42,818 nucleotides of DNA from an uncultured Eggerthella sp. (lineage in GTDB: Bacteria; Actinomycetota; Coriobacteriia; Coriobacteriales; Eggerthellaceae): assembly GCA_900540345.1 (NCBI GenBank), contig UQFK01000008.1, forward strand, positions 1-42,818, given 5' to 3'. The notes under the pieces were generated by a model. That model was given only the letters and a program-made list of their open reading frames with translations, did no database searches and had not been told where the DNA came from. Position 1 is the first letter of the stretch. Each line of letters begins with the position of its first letter. The translations under genes were made by a program, and so were the position numbers. Shown here in pieces: positions 23,370 through 32,533 of the stretch.

Positions 23370-23993
23370 CTATTTCGCGTCGATGGGAGGCTCGACCGCC
23401 TCGAAGCCAGCACTGCCCGTCGCGATCATGCGATCGAGCGGCATGACGATAAGACCGATCTTCGGCGTATAGCAATACACTTCCATTCCTCGCTTGCAAC
23501 GAAACGTGCATTCCAAGCAAGGATCCTCGTCACAATAGGCATACGCATCTTCGTCTGCGAAAGCAAAGACGATCGGTGGCCACTTCTTCGGCGTGACATA
23601 TTTGGTCATAACGCCTGTGAAAGTCTTGATGGCAAACCATCGAGGCTCATAGCCTGTTTCCCTTACCTTCCACGTAACGCGCAAAGCATTATGGTCATAA
23701 CTTCCCACGATCTGATAGTCGAGCTCGATCTTGCTCGCTACTTCGGGATCGAGATACGAGATGCCCTCCAAGCGCTCCATAGGCTTGCCGCAGCATTCAG
23801 GATGAAAATCAACATGAGCATAAGGCAATTCTGCAACCTGAGAACGATGATTGTCGCTCATCGTGATTTCGACATCTCCATCGACTCCTTGCAGCACCGC
23901 TCCGCATTCACTACAACGAAAATAAGGGATAGGAACGGGGGTAACGCGCGGCTTCCATGTCGCATGCGTGCGTGTTGGACTGAAATCTGCCAT
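23370..23993 (-). CDS. Cys-rich protein with desulforedoxin-like N-terminal site
   Basis: The protein has 207 residues. The N-terminal FRCSECGAVLQ (Cys 27 and 30) and HPECCGKPMERL (Cys 67 and 68) reproduce the rubredoxin-type iron site of desulforedoxin and desulfoferrodoxin, with a longer than usual insert between them. The C-terminal part has a second Cys group, YCDEDPCLECTFRC (C-x4-C-x2-C-x3-C), but lacks the obvious His set of superoxide reductase. It may be a redox or metal protein; I cannot name a function. It starts 3 bases after the stop of the DUF2335-like gene, with AGGAG inside that gene's end, so the two form an operon. Confidence 0.6.
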   Translation of the reverse strand: MADFSPTRTHATWKPRVTPVPIPYFRCSECGAVLQGVDGDVEITMSDNHRSQVAELPYAHVDFHPECCGKPMERLEGISYLDPEVASKIELDYQIVGSYDHNALRVTWKVRETGYEPRWFAIKTFTGVMTKYVTPKKWPPIVFAFADEDAYAYCDEDPCLECTFRCKRGMEVYCYTPKIGLIVMPLDRMIATGSAGFEAVEPPIDAK

Positions 23994-23996
23994 CGA

Positions 23997-24653
23997 TTAC
24001 TCCTCTTCTTCCTCTTCATCCAGTGGCTCTGACTGGGCATACAGGTCATTCTTCCGCGTGAAATAAAGTGCAAGGATAACCGCGACTGCAACCACTAAGA
24101 AAGCAACCGCAAACACCGCGCTCTTCGTATAGAGTCCGGTAACTGCAGCGCATACGATACAGAGGATGATAATCGCAACAGGAACTGCCATGGTCATACG
24201 CTCACGCGCAGCCTGCGCACGAATGAGCGCGTCCTGGCGTAATGATTCATCATCACGACGAGCACGCACATCGCGATCGGCCCACTCCATGATCTTGCGC
24301 TGTACCTCAGGAGGATAAGCGTTGAAAACATCAGGGTGCGGAAGCAGCAGATAATCAGTATCGGATTCAACGACCGTAGTCGTTCCTGCTGCGCCCTTTG
24401 CCGAGCGCTTCGTTTCAGTGGATTCCCAAAGGAAATCGTAATTTGCCGCATCGTCTTTCTTCACGGAGGCTCCTTCGAAAGATCTCGCCTCGTCGTCTTC
24501 ATAAAGATCTTCTGCGCTCACAGCGGGAAACCCATATGCAGGAGTCGGCTGCGAATCCTGAGAAAATAAAGCCTGATCATCTGATCCATGCGCATTTGAC
24601 GAGACTGCATCGCGCTGTTGTTTCGCACCTTTTTTGTTTGGCTTGCTACTCAT
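23997..24653 (-). CDS. DUF2335-like membrane protein
   Basis: The protein has 218 residues. A long hydrophilic N-terminus (about 1-100, low complexity) leads to LPHPDVFNAYPPEVQRKIME (about 103-122) and an Arg-rich helix. Two membrane spans close to the C-terminus (about 153-197) and an acidic end (DEEEEEE) follow. The PP-xx-Y-P-E-R-IMEWA pattern before a charged helix and two spans is that of DUF2335 proteins, whose function is unknown; some occur in prophages. It is the first gene of a two-gene unit with the Cys-rich protein. Confidence 0.6.
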   Translation of the reverse strand: MSSKPNKKGAKQQRDAVSSNAHGSDDQALFSQDSQPTPAYGFPAVSAEDLYEDDEARSFEGASVKKDDAANYDFLWESTETKRSAKGAAGTTTVVESDTDYLLLPHPDVFNAYPPEVQRKIMEWADRDVRARRDDESLRQDALIRAQAARERMTMAVPVAIIILCIVCAAVTGLYTKSAVFAVAFLVVAVAVILALYFTRKNDLYAQSEPLDEEEEEE

Positions 24654-24703
24654 GCGCTGAGCGCTCCTTTATCGATCGTTCGTGAATAAAATTGCATTAT
24701 CGC

Positions 24704-24712
24704 ATCATACCA
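24704..24712 (-). promoter_or_regulatory. Extended -10 promoter of the DUF2335-like unit
   Basis: On the minus strand TGGTATGAT fits the extended -10 form TGnTATnAT, about 50 bases upstream of ATG 24653. No good -35 is seen. Confidence 0.4.
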
Positions 24713-24764
24713 CGGTAAACGCACACTATCGCGCTTCTGACATTTCTCATACCGCAGCAAAGAA

Positions 24765-26645
24765 TCACTTCTCCGCTCCATCAAGCCCAAGATGCTTTTC
24801 CCAGAATTCAACTGAGGTGAGATAGGGTTGTGCATCTTTATATGCCTGACGCACTTCATCACCATGCTCTTTCCATTCGTGCTTAAGGCGCTGCAAGCGA
24901 TCAAGAACTTGCTGATAGCGTTCGCGATCCATGTGGCGAACCGCCGCATGCTGACCGTCAAGATCCATCGCCACCAGGGTTTTCGTAGCTGTCGTACGAG
25001 GTGAGAAGACTGAAAGTCCACTGTAGAATACAACTTCAGGCGTATCGCGCAAAAGGCCATCGGGAAGCAGATGGCGATCATAAGGAAGGCTACGAATGAG
25101 CTTTAATGGAATATCGATGATCGACTCCTCGCCGAGCAAGCGCTTGCTGTATTTAATCGTGCGATAGCACGGATCGAGCTCTTCGAGCGGAAGAAGTTTT
25201 TCATTCTTCTGCCCCTTTTCCTTCATGACCGCTTCGCCATCGAGCGACGCAAGGAACTCTGGACCCTTCAGATAATCTTCAAGACCATCGAGGTAGAGGT
25301 CGGCCGCATCATATGCCATTGCTTTGAGCTGCAGACGAACGCCGCGCTCAACGCGCATCATGAAGGTCTTTTCCGAAGCGCATCCGCTCGTTGCGATCAT
25401 GATAAGAAGATTGCGAACATATTGATATCCATCAACCGATGCACGGAAACGCCCCAGGAATCCATCGTGCCAAACGCAAATGCCATTCATCGTCATATAG
25501 GTAGCCTGGGCACGGATGCCAAACTCGACATCGTCGCCACGTACAAAGAGCGGCATAGGTAAGCCAACACGCTTGATCGCACTGATCGGAATACAGCTGA
25601 ACCACCACGCCCCATAGGCATTGGGCACCTCAACGTTGATATGCTCGTTGCGTACAATGTAACGCTGCTGGTCAACATAATACTTTGTGGACTTGACCTT
25701 GCGATATACGCCTGTTCCTGTCACATATGAAACATCTTCGAACTGGCGATTGGGCTCTTCAGCGATAAGCATTGCACCATTGATAAAAGCGTTCTTGTAT
25801 GATCCTGTCGCAAGCGAGAGCAGATTGAAAGTACGCTTGAGACTCTCTGCCGAAATGCTTACATCGTCATCCATGAGCAGCACATGCGTGAAGCCCTTAC
25901 CTGACTTCAGTGCCTCCATCATGCCGCGTGCAAAACCTCCAGCACCGCCCACGTTCGCATTCGGGACAACGCTCACGCCCGTATCAGAGAGTGCCTCTGC
26001 ATCAAGCGTGCGCCCGTTGTCGATAACAAACATATGGAAGTTCGAAGCGATTGCTTCGTCACACGAAAGGATCTCTTCTTTCACCAGCTCGATATTAGGA
26101 ACGATGTAGTCTTCTTTCAGGAAGGTCGTCGTACATAACGCAAGATTGACTGGATTGATCTGCTCTTCGGCTACGCGGGCATAGTAGTACGCCTTTGCGA
26201 GCGTAACACTTCCTCGAACATCGAGCGAAAAACCGATCACCTCGTACTTTGTTTCAGGGATGAGCAAGTCGAATTCGAGAACCCCATCACGTTCAGTAGC
26301 CATGCTGCGATTCAACCGCATGCCGCTTGCCAATGGCTGCGCGCGTGAATCTAGATATGAGCGGCCGAAGAATTGGATGGTACAGGAGTATTCGTCATTG
26401 ATGCTCTGACTCGCAAGCTCTAAATGTAAATGAACACGATTGATTCCGGCATACTTCTTCCATTTTGCCAATGAACAGGCATTGAAGTAGGTGAACAGAT
26501 CGACCGAACCCTGCAACACAATCCCATCATCAGCAGGAACACATGAAGCGCCTTGATCGGACTTGATATAGAGATCCCAGCCTCCCAGCGGCTCATCGCT
26601 CTTCGGTAGAACGATATTAGAAAGCGTATGGTTCACGTAATTCAT
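24765..26645 (-). CDS. GlfT2-like galactofuranosyltransferase (GT2)
   Basis: The protein has 626 residues from ATG 26645 (MNYVNHT), chosen because AAAGGAAG precedes it. The layout follows mycobacterial GlfT2: an N-terminal beta domain (about 1-165), a GT-A domain with NVGGAGGFARG near 231-241 and the metal-binding DDD at about 259-261, acceptor-side DDVEFG near 371, and WH with the metal-ligand His near 393, then a helical C-terminal domain. The family transfers galactofuranose from UDP-Galf to a growing chain. It is the last gene of a six-gene polysaccharide operon. No UDP-galactopyranose mutase gene is in the window. Confidence 0.88.
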   Translation of the reverse strand: MNYVNHTLSNIVLPKSDEPLGGWDLYIKSDQGASCVPADDGIVLQGSVDLFTYFNACSLAKWKKYAGINRVHLHLELASQSINDEYSCTIQFFGRSYLDSRAQPLASGMRLNRSMATERDGVLEFDLLIPETKYEVIGFSLDVRGSVTLAKAYYYARVAEEQINPVNLALCTTTFLKEDYIVPNIELVKEEILSCDEAIASNFHMFVIDNGRTLDAEALSDTGVSVVPNANVGGAGGFARGMMEALKSGKGFTHVLLMDDDVSISAESLKRTFNLLSLATGSYKNAFINGAMLIAEEPNRQFEDVSYVTGTGVYRKVKSTKYYVDQQRYIVRNEHINVEVPNAYGAWWFSCIPISAIKRVGLPMPLFVRGDDVEFGIRAQATYMTMNGICVWHDGFLGRFRASVDGYQYVRNLLIMIATSGCASEKTFMMRVERGVRLQLKAMAYDAADLYLDGLEDYLKGPEFLASLDGEAVMKEKGQKNEKLLPLEELDPCYRTIKYSKRLLGEESIIDIPLKLIRSLPYDRHLLPDGLLRDTPEVVFYSGLSVFSPRTTATKTLVAMDLDGQHAAVRHMDRERYQQVLDRLQRLKHEWKEHGDEVRQAYKDAQPYLTSVEFWEKHLGLDGAEK

Positions 26646-26675
26646 GATCTTCCTTTTCAATCTCGCTCGATCGGC

Positions 26676-28694
26676 CTAGTTCGTATCTATTATCCTATAT
26701 AATCGCATGTCGCCCTCGGACAAGACGAGCTCAAAACCAGGTGTATCTTCATTGATATTGGTGATGCCGACCCAGTTTTCAGGATAGTAATCGGGCCAAG
26801 TGCGATGGTAGGGAATGTGTCCTTGATCAAGCATCAACACATAGCGGGCGCCAATGTTCTCGAGTGCCTCTGCCGCTTCAGCATCGCTCGCGTAATCAGC
26901 AAGCTTTGCTTGTAAGATCTTCTCGTCGGCATTATGGCCTGCACCGGTATAGGGCAGACGATACACTGTCCTTAACCCATCAACCTGATACGCTAAGAAG
27001 CTTCCGTCGTAAGGAATGTTGTAGACGATGTCGTCCCCCACGATCTCCTTAGCCTGTTTGGCAAAACGCTGCTCAGATTCGGAAAAGATGATCTCGTCAT
27101 CCGTCTGATCCATCGAATAGTATTCGTCCATCATATCGGCGAAATATCCGAAAGGTGTCTTCACAAAGCCCATACCGCGTACCGTAAAACTCGGGAAGAA
27201 GATGGCAAGTAAGAGCACGAGGCTCAAGCAAAGCTTCAAGAATGCATTCGATTTGAAGTAGTTCGGGAGCAATTCATAGAGCCGTGCGATACCGATCGCA
27301 GCCACCGGCACTGCGATCATGGCTTGCAATGCTGCAGTTCTGCGCCAGTCTGAATACCAGAACCCTGTGAGGAACTGATCCCACCGGCCTTCGAGGCATA
27401 CGCCCGCCCAATAAACGACTGCTGTCATACCGAGTGCAAGTGCGATCCAGCCGTATCGGCGTTCCTTTAACATCGTGAACAGACCGATGATGACCAGGAT
27501 AGCGACAACAAAGGCAGCAGGCGACCATGAATTCGAGAAGAGCAACGTATTTATGAGCGCCTGACTCTTCGATGCGACGGGAGCCCAGATGAAATGAGTG
27601 ACGTCATAAAGGAAGGGTGCTTTATAGCAGGCGTACCAAACGATGAACATCGCCACGAAGAAGAGGGCTACAAGCCCGATGCGAACTCGCGAAGAACGAG
27701 GATGCACGCTTTGCGGCCCCGTCGCGTCCCAAATACGCCATGCCAGATAAGGGATCGCGAAGAGCATGACCGCAAAGAAGGTATTGGGCTGTGCGAATAC
27801 GCAGAAAGCAACGCTGATGACGCATATGATCAAATAACTTACGCGCGTTATACGACGTACGCCTGGCGCACATAGCTGCATGAGTGCGCAAAGCATGACG
27901 GGCACCATGATGAATCCGAAAAGATTTGACTCGAGTACGCCATAGACCGTGAAGAACCAAGGGAATCCGACAAAAGCAATGCACGCAAACGCACCGGCAA
28001 CAACGACGCTCTTGCGGTCAGCAAATATCGCGCGCAAGAGACAAAGGCAACTAAGCGGGTAGACCAGAGCGCAGCATACATAGTTCATTGCATTCGTTAC
28101 GAGCAAGTTCGAAGTGTTCGTAACGTCAGCCACCATCGCTGCGATCATATGCCAAGCAGCAGGATAGTATGATCCCACAGTACCGAGATCGCGATAGAGC
28201 GAAGCAGCGAGCGTCGAATAATGGCCTGATTCGACGAAGCTTCGAATAAGACCCAGATGCGTGAGATTGTCGTATGTTTCGTTGAAGCATTCCGTACCAT
28301 CGAGCGCTCTGACGAAGATGAAGAGACCCACTCCGAGACCAAGACCAGCATACAGAACGATCATCTTCACATCGAAGGTTTCGAATCGCGGAAGCAGTCC
28401 TTCATGGCTCAATGACGACGAAGCTTTTTGCCTCTTTCGTGCAAGCGTGCTCGCGATGAAAACGATCAATGCAAACACGAATACTGGTAGAAAAAGGTTC
28501 CAGCCTGATGCGAATAAATCGATCTTATCGTAGGCGATCGCAAGCACCTCAAAGCAAAAGGTCGAGATGATAGGAGCCGCAGCAAGCGCAAACAATGTTG
28601 GGAGCTTTGCGGCTTTGAGCAACAGAAAGCCAACGAGATAGAGCGCTATCACGCTCACGATACTCACGAGGAAAAAAGTGCTCCAAGCAGCCAC
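26676..28694 (-). CDS. Large polytopic membrane protein, DUF6541-like
   Basis: The protein has 672 residues from GTG 28694, preferred because AAAGGA lies 6 bases upstream; a TTG five codons earlier overlaps that site. At least 12 membrane spans fill the first 490 residues. A soluble C-terminal domain follows, with YVLMLDQGHIPY near 625. This is the plan of actinobacterial DUF6541 proteins and GT-C glycosyltransferases. The ETYDNLTHL segment sits in the first extracytoplasmic loop, where GT-C enzymes place their acidic catalytic residue. It may add a sugar outside the membrane; this is inference. Confidence 0.75.
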   Translation of the reverse strand: MAAWSTFFLVSIVSVIALYLVGFLLLKAAKLPTLFALAAAPIISTFCFEVLAIAYDKIDLFASGWNLFLPVFVFALIVFIASTLARKRQKASSSLSHEGLLPRFETFDVKMIVLYAGLGLGVGLFIFVRALDGTECFNETYDNLTHLGLIRSFVESGHYSTLAASLYRDLGTVGSYYPAAWHMIAAMVADVTNTSNLLVTNAMNYVCCALVYPLSCLCLLRAIFADRKSVVVAGAFACIAFVGFPWFFTVYGVLESNLFGFIMVPVMLCALMQLCAPGVRRITRVSYLIICVISVAFCVFAQPNTFFAVMLFAIPYLAWRIWDATGPQSVHPRSSRVRIGLVALFFVAMFIVWYACYKAPFLYDVTHFIWAPVASKSQALINTLLFSNSWSPAAFVVAILVIIGLFTMLKERRYGWIALALGMTAVVYWAGVCLEGRWDQFLTGFWYSDWRRTAALQAMIAVPVAAIGIARLYELLPNYFKSNAFLKLCLSLVLLLAIFFPSFTVRGMGFVKTPFGYFADMMDEYYSMDQTDDEIIFSESEQRFAKQAKEIVGDDIVYNIPYDGSFLAYQVDGLRTVYRLPYTGAGHNADEKILQAKLADYASDAEAAEALENIGARYVLMLDQGHIPYHRTWPDYYPENWVGITNINEDTPGFELVLSEGDMRLYRIIDTN

Positions 28695-28751
28695 TATCGA
28701 TCCTTTCAATCCGTCTCTTCTTGTCGTTGTGCAACACGACAGAAGAACTCT

Positions 28752-30185
28752 TTAGCGCGAACGCAGCACCTCTTTGATGTAGCCGTATTGCTTTGCGAGC
28801 GCATAACCTATACCTACTATTGCCAAAATAACGAGCGTTTTGCAAACGAAGCTCCCTACGATCCCTTCTGGAAAGAGAGGAGCAACAAGCATGCAAATAC
28901 CGCCCGCTACGATTCCGATGCAAACTTCGGGCAGGAAGCGTACAAGACACTTATAGCCTTGCTGCACGGTTCTCTTCAGAAAATAATACGCTGTTGGCAC
29001 GGTATGAAGACAGAACGCAACGGATAAACACAACGCAACGGCCTGCAAGTTGCCAAAACAGATACCAACTACAAGACCGCCTACTGTGAGCAATGTCGAG
29101 ACCGTGACCGACCGGAAGAGCAAATCAGCACGACCAGCACTTAAGAAGAACGCACCAGCCACGCTGTTGACCAACTGGAAATAGATACTGATGGCCAGCA
29201 TCTGCAACAGGATGACCGCACTGCCCCATTGATCTCCATACATAATCCCTACGATCTCTTCTGGCGCGCAGAAGAAGATCGTGGCGATAGGAATACCTAC
29301 GAGTGAAAGCACTTTCGCGACCTTGAACCAATAAGAGAAGATGGTCGTGGGATCATCTTGATGCTTTGCCATATAGGGCTGGATGACCGAGATGATGACA
29401 TTCGATATGCCGTTCAACGGATACGTGGTCAGACGATAGGCTTTATCGTAAAAACCGAGCGGTGCCTCTCCAAACACCTTGCCAATAACAAGATTGGGTA
29501 GATTGGTCGAAAAGTAGTTCACCATACTCGAGCCGAATTGAAAGACCGAATACGAGAAGACCTTCTTCAAAGAAGCCACGAAATGGATCGTAAGACGCCG
29601 AATGGGACGGGCAAGATAATTCCAAAAGAACGTGATGGCACCTGCGATGATATTATGCCAGATGAGCGCATAGACGCCCCAGCCCGAAAACGCCATGATA
29701 ATAGCGATGACGCCTGCGACCACTGTGACTACAAAGAGCCTGATACCGATACTCAAGAAACGCTGGCCTTTGAGCAAAAGCCCGTTGGGAACCATATTCA
29801 AGGTCGCAAAGAGCAATGAGAGCGAGCCCAAGCAACAAAGAGGTATGAGCTGATCGTTCCCAAAGAAGAGCGCGATTGGAACCGACGCTACACAGAAGAG
29901 CAGCGTGAGCGCGATGGCGAAGATGATCGAGAAGGAAAAGAGCGCTCCATAATCTCGATCATCGAGATCTTGATATTGGATGATAGCCGCACCAATGCCC
30001 ATATCGGCAAAGGGGATGAAAAGGTTCAAAAACACTAAGATGATTGCCAGCGTGCCAAAGTCTTCAGGCGGCAAAAGACGTGCAAGGATGGCGGTGATGA
30101 AAAGCTGCACGAACAAGCTCGTGTATTTCGATGCGAATTGGATGACCGCCGCACCGCGCATGCCGACTTTCCGATGCTCGATCAT
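28752..30185 (-). CDS. Polysaccharide flippase, MOP/WzxC-like
   Basis: The protein has 477 residues with about 14 membrane spans. The opening FASKYTSLFVQLFITAILAR and LPPEDFGTLA are typical of lipopolysaccharide biosynthesis proteins of the WzxC type. The family flips lipid-linked sugar repeat units across the membrane. Its ATG overlaps the GT4 stop as ATGA, and GAGGGAG lies in the end of that gene. A 57-base gap separates it from the next operon gene. Confidence 0.92.
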   Translation of the reverse strand: MIEHRKVGMRGAAVIQFASKYTSLFVQLFITAILARLLPPEDFGTLAIILVFLNLFIPFADMGIGAAIIQYQDLDDRDYGALFSFSIIFAIALTLLFCVASVPIALFFGNDQLIPLCCLGSLSLLFATLNMVPNGLLLKGQRFLSIGIRLFVVTVVAGVIAIIMAFSGWGVYALIWHNIIAGAITFFWNYLARPIRRLTIHFVASLKKVFSYSVFQFGSSMVNYFSTNLPNLVIGKVFGEAPLGFYDKAYRLTTYPLNGISNVIISVIQPYMAKHQDDPTTIFSYWFKVAKVLSLVGIPIATIFFCAPEEIVGIMYGDQWGSAVILLQMLAISIYFQLVNSVAGAFFLSAGRADLLFRSVTVSTLLTVGGLVVGICFGNLQAVALCLSVAFCLHTVPTAYYFLKRTVQQGYKCLVRFLPEVCIGIVAGGICMLVAPLFPEGIVGSFVCKTLVILAIVGIGYALAKQYGYIKEVLRSR

Positions 30186-31339
30186 GCGAATACTCCCTCG
30201 ACATGAGCTGCAGCGCTATCCCAGCTATAGTGATCCTCGACCAATTGCGCGATCGATGCACCAGATATGCTGCCCTGTTCGAGAGCATCGAATGTTTCTC
30301 GAAGGGCAGTTGCGATGAGCTCTGGATCAGCAGAGGCAAGGATCGTGCCATATTCACATGAGGGGACGAGCTCATCTGTGCCTCCCACATGCGTTATCAC
30401 AGGGACACACGCACAGGCGCCAGCCTCGAGCAGTGCGGTACAAAATCCTTCGGAGCGCGAAGGAAGGCAGAAGACTTGGCATTGTTGCAAGAGAGCGGAC
30501 ACATCGGATGCAGCGAGCGAACCGAGACAAAAGAAGTTATTGGGCGCCGAGCTTTGCATTTCGTCAAACAAGGTTCCACTGCCCGCAGCTAGAAAAACAA
30601 TCCCTTCATCCTCTAGAAGCATTGCAGCCTGGCACAACTGCTTGATGCCTTTTTCCGGCGAAAAACGCCCTACGAATGCGACGCTCTTCGCATCATGCGG
30701 AAGGCTCAGTTCTTTTAGGAAATCTCTCTTTGAAGCGCTGTTTCGATATGCCTGCGCGTCGATCGAGTTGCTCAGAACCCCTTCGGCTTCTATGCCAAAC
30801 TCTTGCAACCAGACACAACTTGCCTGCGAAACCCCGAAGTAGCGGGGGTGATATTTCTTTCCACAGGACGTGACCGCTCGTTCATAAGCGCGTATCGCAA
30901 GATCTGCCACACTATTTCCGAGCGTCAAATACGCAGTTCCGTGATCGAGAACGATCGGACGAAGACCAAGATTGCGAGCATATCTCATACCTTCTAAAGA
31001 ATGCCCGTAGAAACGCGTATTCACGAGCACTCCTGATACAGGGAGATGTTCTAGTTCTGCCATCAAAGCCTTGTATTCAGCATTGCGCTTCGGGATCGGC
31101 AAACGTCCTTTCATGAGTCGATAGCTTGGCAGACGAATCACACGCACGCCATCGCTTTCAATCTCATCTGAAGGCGAATCGAACAAATTGGTCGTAACAA
31201 CTATTACGCGGTTCCCGCGTTTAGCGAGTGCGTGTGCGAGATTGTACGTATACTGCTCGACCCCTCCTACATGAGGAGGATAATGAGCAGCCCAGATGCA
31301 ATAGAGAGGACGGTCGTCAATCAACGTCACGCCTATCAA
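30182..31339 (-). CDS. Glycosyltransferase family 4
   Basis: The protein has 385 residues. The GT-B N-terminal loop (HYPPHVGGVEQYTYNLA) and the C-terminal VGRFSPEKGIKQL and EGFCTALLEAGA (the E-x7-E motif) are clear. The start is uncertain: TTG 31339 has AAGGAGG only 3 bases away and GTG 31330 has it 12 bases away; both overlap the end of the DUF2304 gene. The enzyme adds a sugar to a lipid-linked intermediate on the cytoplasmic side. Confidence 0.92.
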   Translation of the reverse strand: MIGVTLIDDRPLYCIWAAHYPPHVGGVEQYTYNLAHALAKRGNRVIVVTTNLFDSPSDEIESDGVRVIRLPSYRLMKGRLPIPKRNAEYKALMAELEHLPVSGVLVNTRFYGHSLEGMRYARNLGLRPIVLDHGTAYLTLGNSVADLAIRAYERAVTSCGKKYHPRYFGVSQASCVWLQEFGIEAEGVLSNSIDAQAYRNSASKRDFLKELSLPHDAKSVAFVGRFSPEKGIKQLCQAAMLLEDEGIVFLAAGSGTLFDEMQSSAPNNFFCLGSLAASDVSALLQQCQVFCLPSRSEGFCTALLEAGACACVPVITHVGGTDELVPSCEYGTILASADPELIATALRETFDALEQGSISGASIAQLVEDHYSWDSAAAHVEGVFA

Positions 31340-31667
31340 CTTCCTCCTTAAGAAGCGAGATCTCTTGGATCAAGGATACGTTGCGACGAGTGAGCCTAGA
31401 CACTGCGGCACTGAGCGTAAGACATACTCCCAGCAAAATGAAGATACAGGCAAAAAAGACGAAGTTCGATGCTGTTTCAAAGCCGAGTAGATGAGCCAGG
31501 CCCACGATCCATGCAGGAAAAGCTGCCGTGACGATGCCGGCCAAACCCAAGAAAAGCCAGAAAAAGGAATAGCGCAAGAGCATCTTCTGACGCCGAACCA
31601 TCAATAAGATGAAGAAAAGAAACGCCAGACTGGCGATGCCCACAACTATACGAAGCAAAAGGGTCAT
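31317..31667 (-). CDS. DUF2304 membrane protein
   Basis: The protein has 116 residues with three hydrophobic spans (about 3-23, 33-54 and 65-90) and a coiled C-terminus (SLIQEISLLKEEVDRR). Such proteins are regularly found next to DPM1-like glycosyltransferases, as here. They probably act as a membrane partner of the polyprenyl-phosphate sugar transferase. Its ATG overlaps the stop of that gene as ATGA. Confidence 0.85.
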   Translation of the reverse strand: MTLLLRIVVGIASLAFLFFILLMVRRQKMLLRYSFFWLFLGLAGIVTAAFPAWIVGLAHLLGFETASNFVFFACIFILLGVCLTLSAAVSRLTRRNVSLIQEISLLKEEVDRRDVD

Positions 31668-32419
31668 TTACGTCTCCTCGCTGGTCGTTTAACGCCAGAG
31701 ATCAGGATGGACAGACCAACTTTGACCATATAATACATCGACCCCAAGCCCGAAATAGACGATGATCCACCCGAACGTTCGTGCATCGCAACGGGGACTT
31801 CAGCAACTTCGAAGCCTCTCGCAAGAGCGTACGCAAGTGACTCAGGCTCGGGATAATCGATGGGATATGAACGTGCGAAGATCGCCATAGCCTTTCTATT
31901 CACCGCACGAAAACCCGAGGTCACATCATGAACGTAGCTACCACTTGTGAGCTTGAGCAATCCTGAAAGGATCTTGATGCCCAATCGTCTTGCAAAGCTC
32001 GATCGAAAGGCACTTTCTGACCCAACAAATCGGGAGCCGACAACGATATCTGCTCGATCAAGGAGGATCGGCTCAATCAAAGTATCTACATACGAAACGT
32101 CATGCTGACCATCTCCGTCGAACTGGACAGCAATGCGATACCCATGGCGCAAGGCATATTTGTATCCTGTTTGGACCGCACCACCAATACCGAGATTCTC
32201 GACAAGATTCACATGGGGGGCGTTCATCTCTTCGAGCAGCTGCGCAGTCGCGTCCGTTGATCCATCATTTACAACGAGATAGGCATATCCGCTGCTCTCG
32301 ATCGACCGGACAACTTCGCTGATGCTGTCTTGCTCGTTGAATGCAGGAACAATAAGAAGCACTTCTTGTGCATCGCAGAGACCCTGTGCGCCATGATCAC
32401 GATGTTCGTTTGTTTTCAC
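31664..32419 (-). CDS. Polyprenyl-phosphate glycosyltransferase, DPM1-like GT2
   Basis: The protein has 251 residues from GTG 32419, with AAGGAG 8 bases upstream; a TTG two codons earlier is too close to that site. Motifs: VPAFNEQ (about 25-31), NDGSTDAT (51-58), the metal-binding DGDGQHD (101-107), and GSRFVG. It lacks the C-terminal membrane spans of some relatives, which fits use of the DUF2304 protein as partner. It would make a polyprenyl-phosphate sugar for GT-C enzymes such as the DUF6541-like protein. It is the first gene of the operon. Confidence 0.92.
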   Translation of the reverse strand: MKTNEHRDHGAQGLCDAQEVLLIVPAFNEQDSISEVVRSIESSGYAYLVVNDGSTDATAQLLEEMNAPHVNLVENLGIGGAVQTGYKYALRHGYRIAVQFDGDGQHDVSYVDTLIEPILLDRADIVVGSRFVGSESAFRSSFARRLGIKILSGLLKLTSGSYVHDVTSGFRAVNRKAMAIFARSYPIDYPEPESLAYALARGFEVAEVPVAMHERSGGSSSISGLGSMYYMVKVGLSILISGVKRPARRRK

Positions 32420-32482
32420 GACCAAGTCTCCTTTTGCACTTTAAGATGCTCTCCTTACACCATCCATGCGGCGCATCGCACG

Positions 32483-32511
32483 ATGACATCCTGTTCATTC
32501 TACCGTATACT
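32483..32511 (+). promoter_or_regulatory. Promoter of the plus-strand GT4 gene
   Basis: ATGACA (32483-32488), a 17-base spacer and TATACT (32506-32511). The start codon follows 22 bases on. Confidence 0.65.
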
Positions 32512-32525
32512 GGCAGAAGCGATAA
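32497..32525 (-). promoter_or_regulatory. Possible promoter of the minus-strand polysaccharide operon
   Basis: On the minus strand TTATCG (complement of 32520-32525), a 17-base spacer and TAGAAT (complement of 32497-32502). It overlaps the opposing plus-strand promoter, so the two may exclude each other. Confidence 0.4.
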
Positions 32526-32533
32526 GGAGTTCC

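Noticed and set aside
32330..32533. Longer N-terminus for the plus-strand GT4 gene
   Set aside because: This stretch contains the promoters, and the protein family starts at MIRVLHVIG with AAGGAG just upstream.
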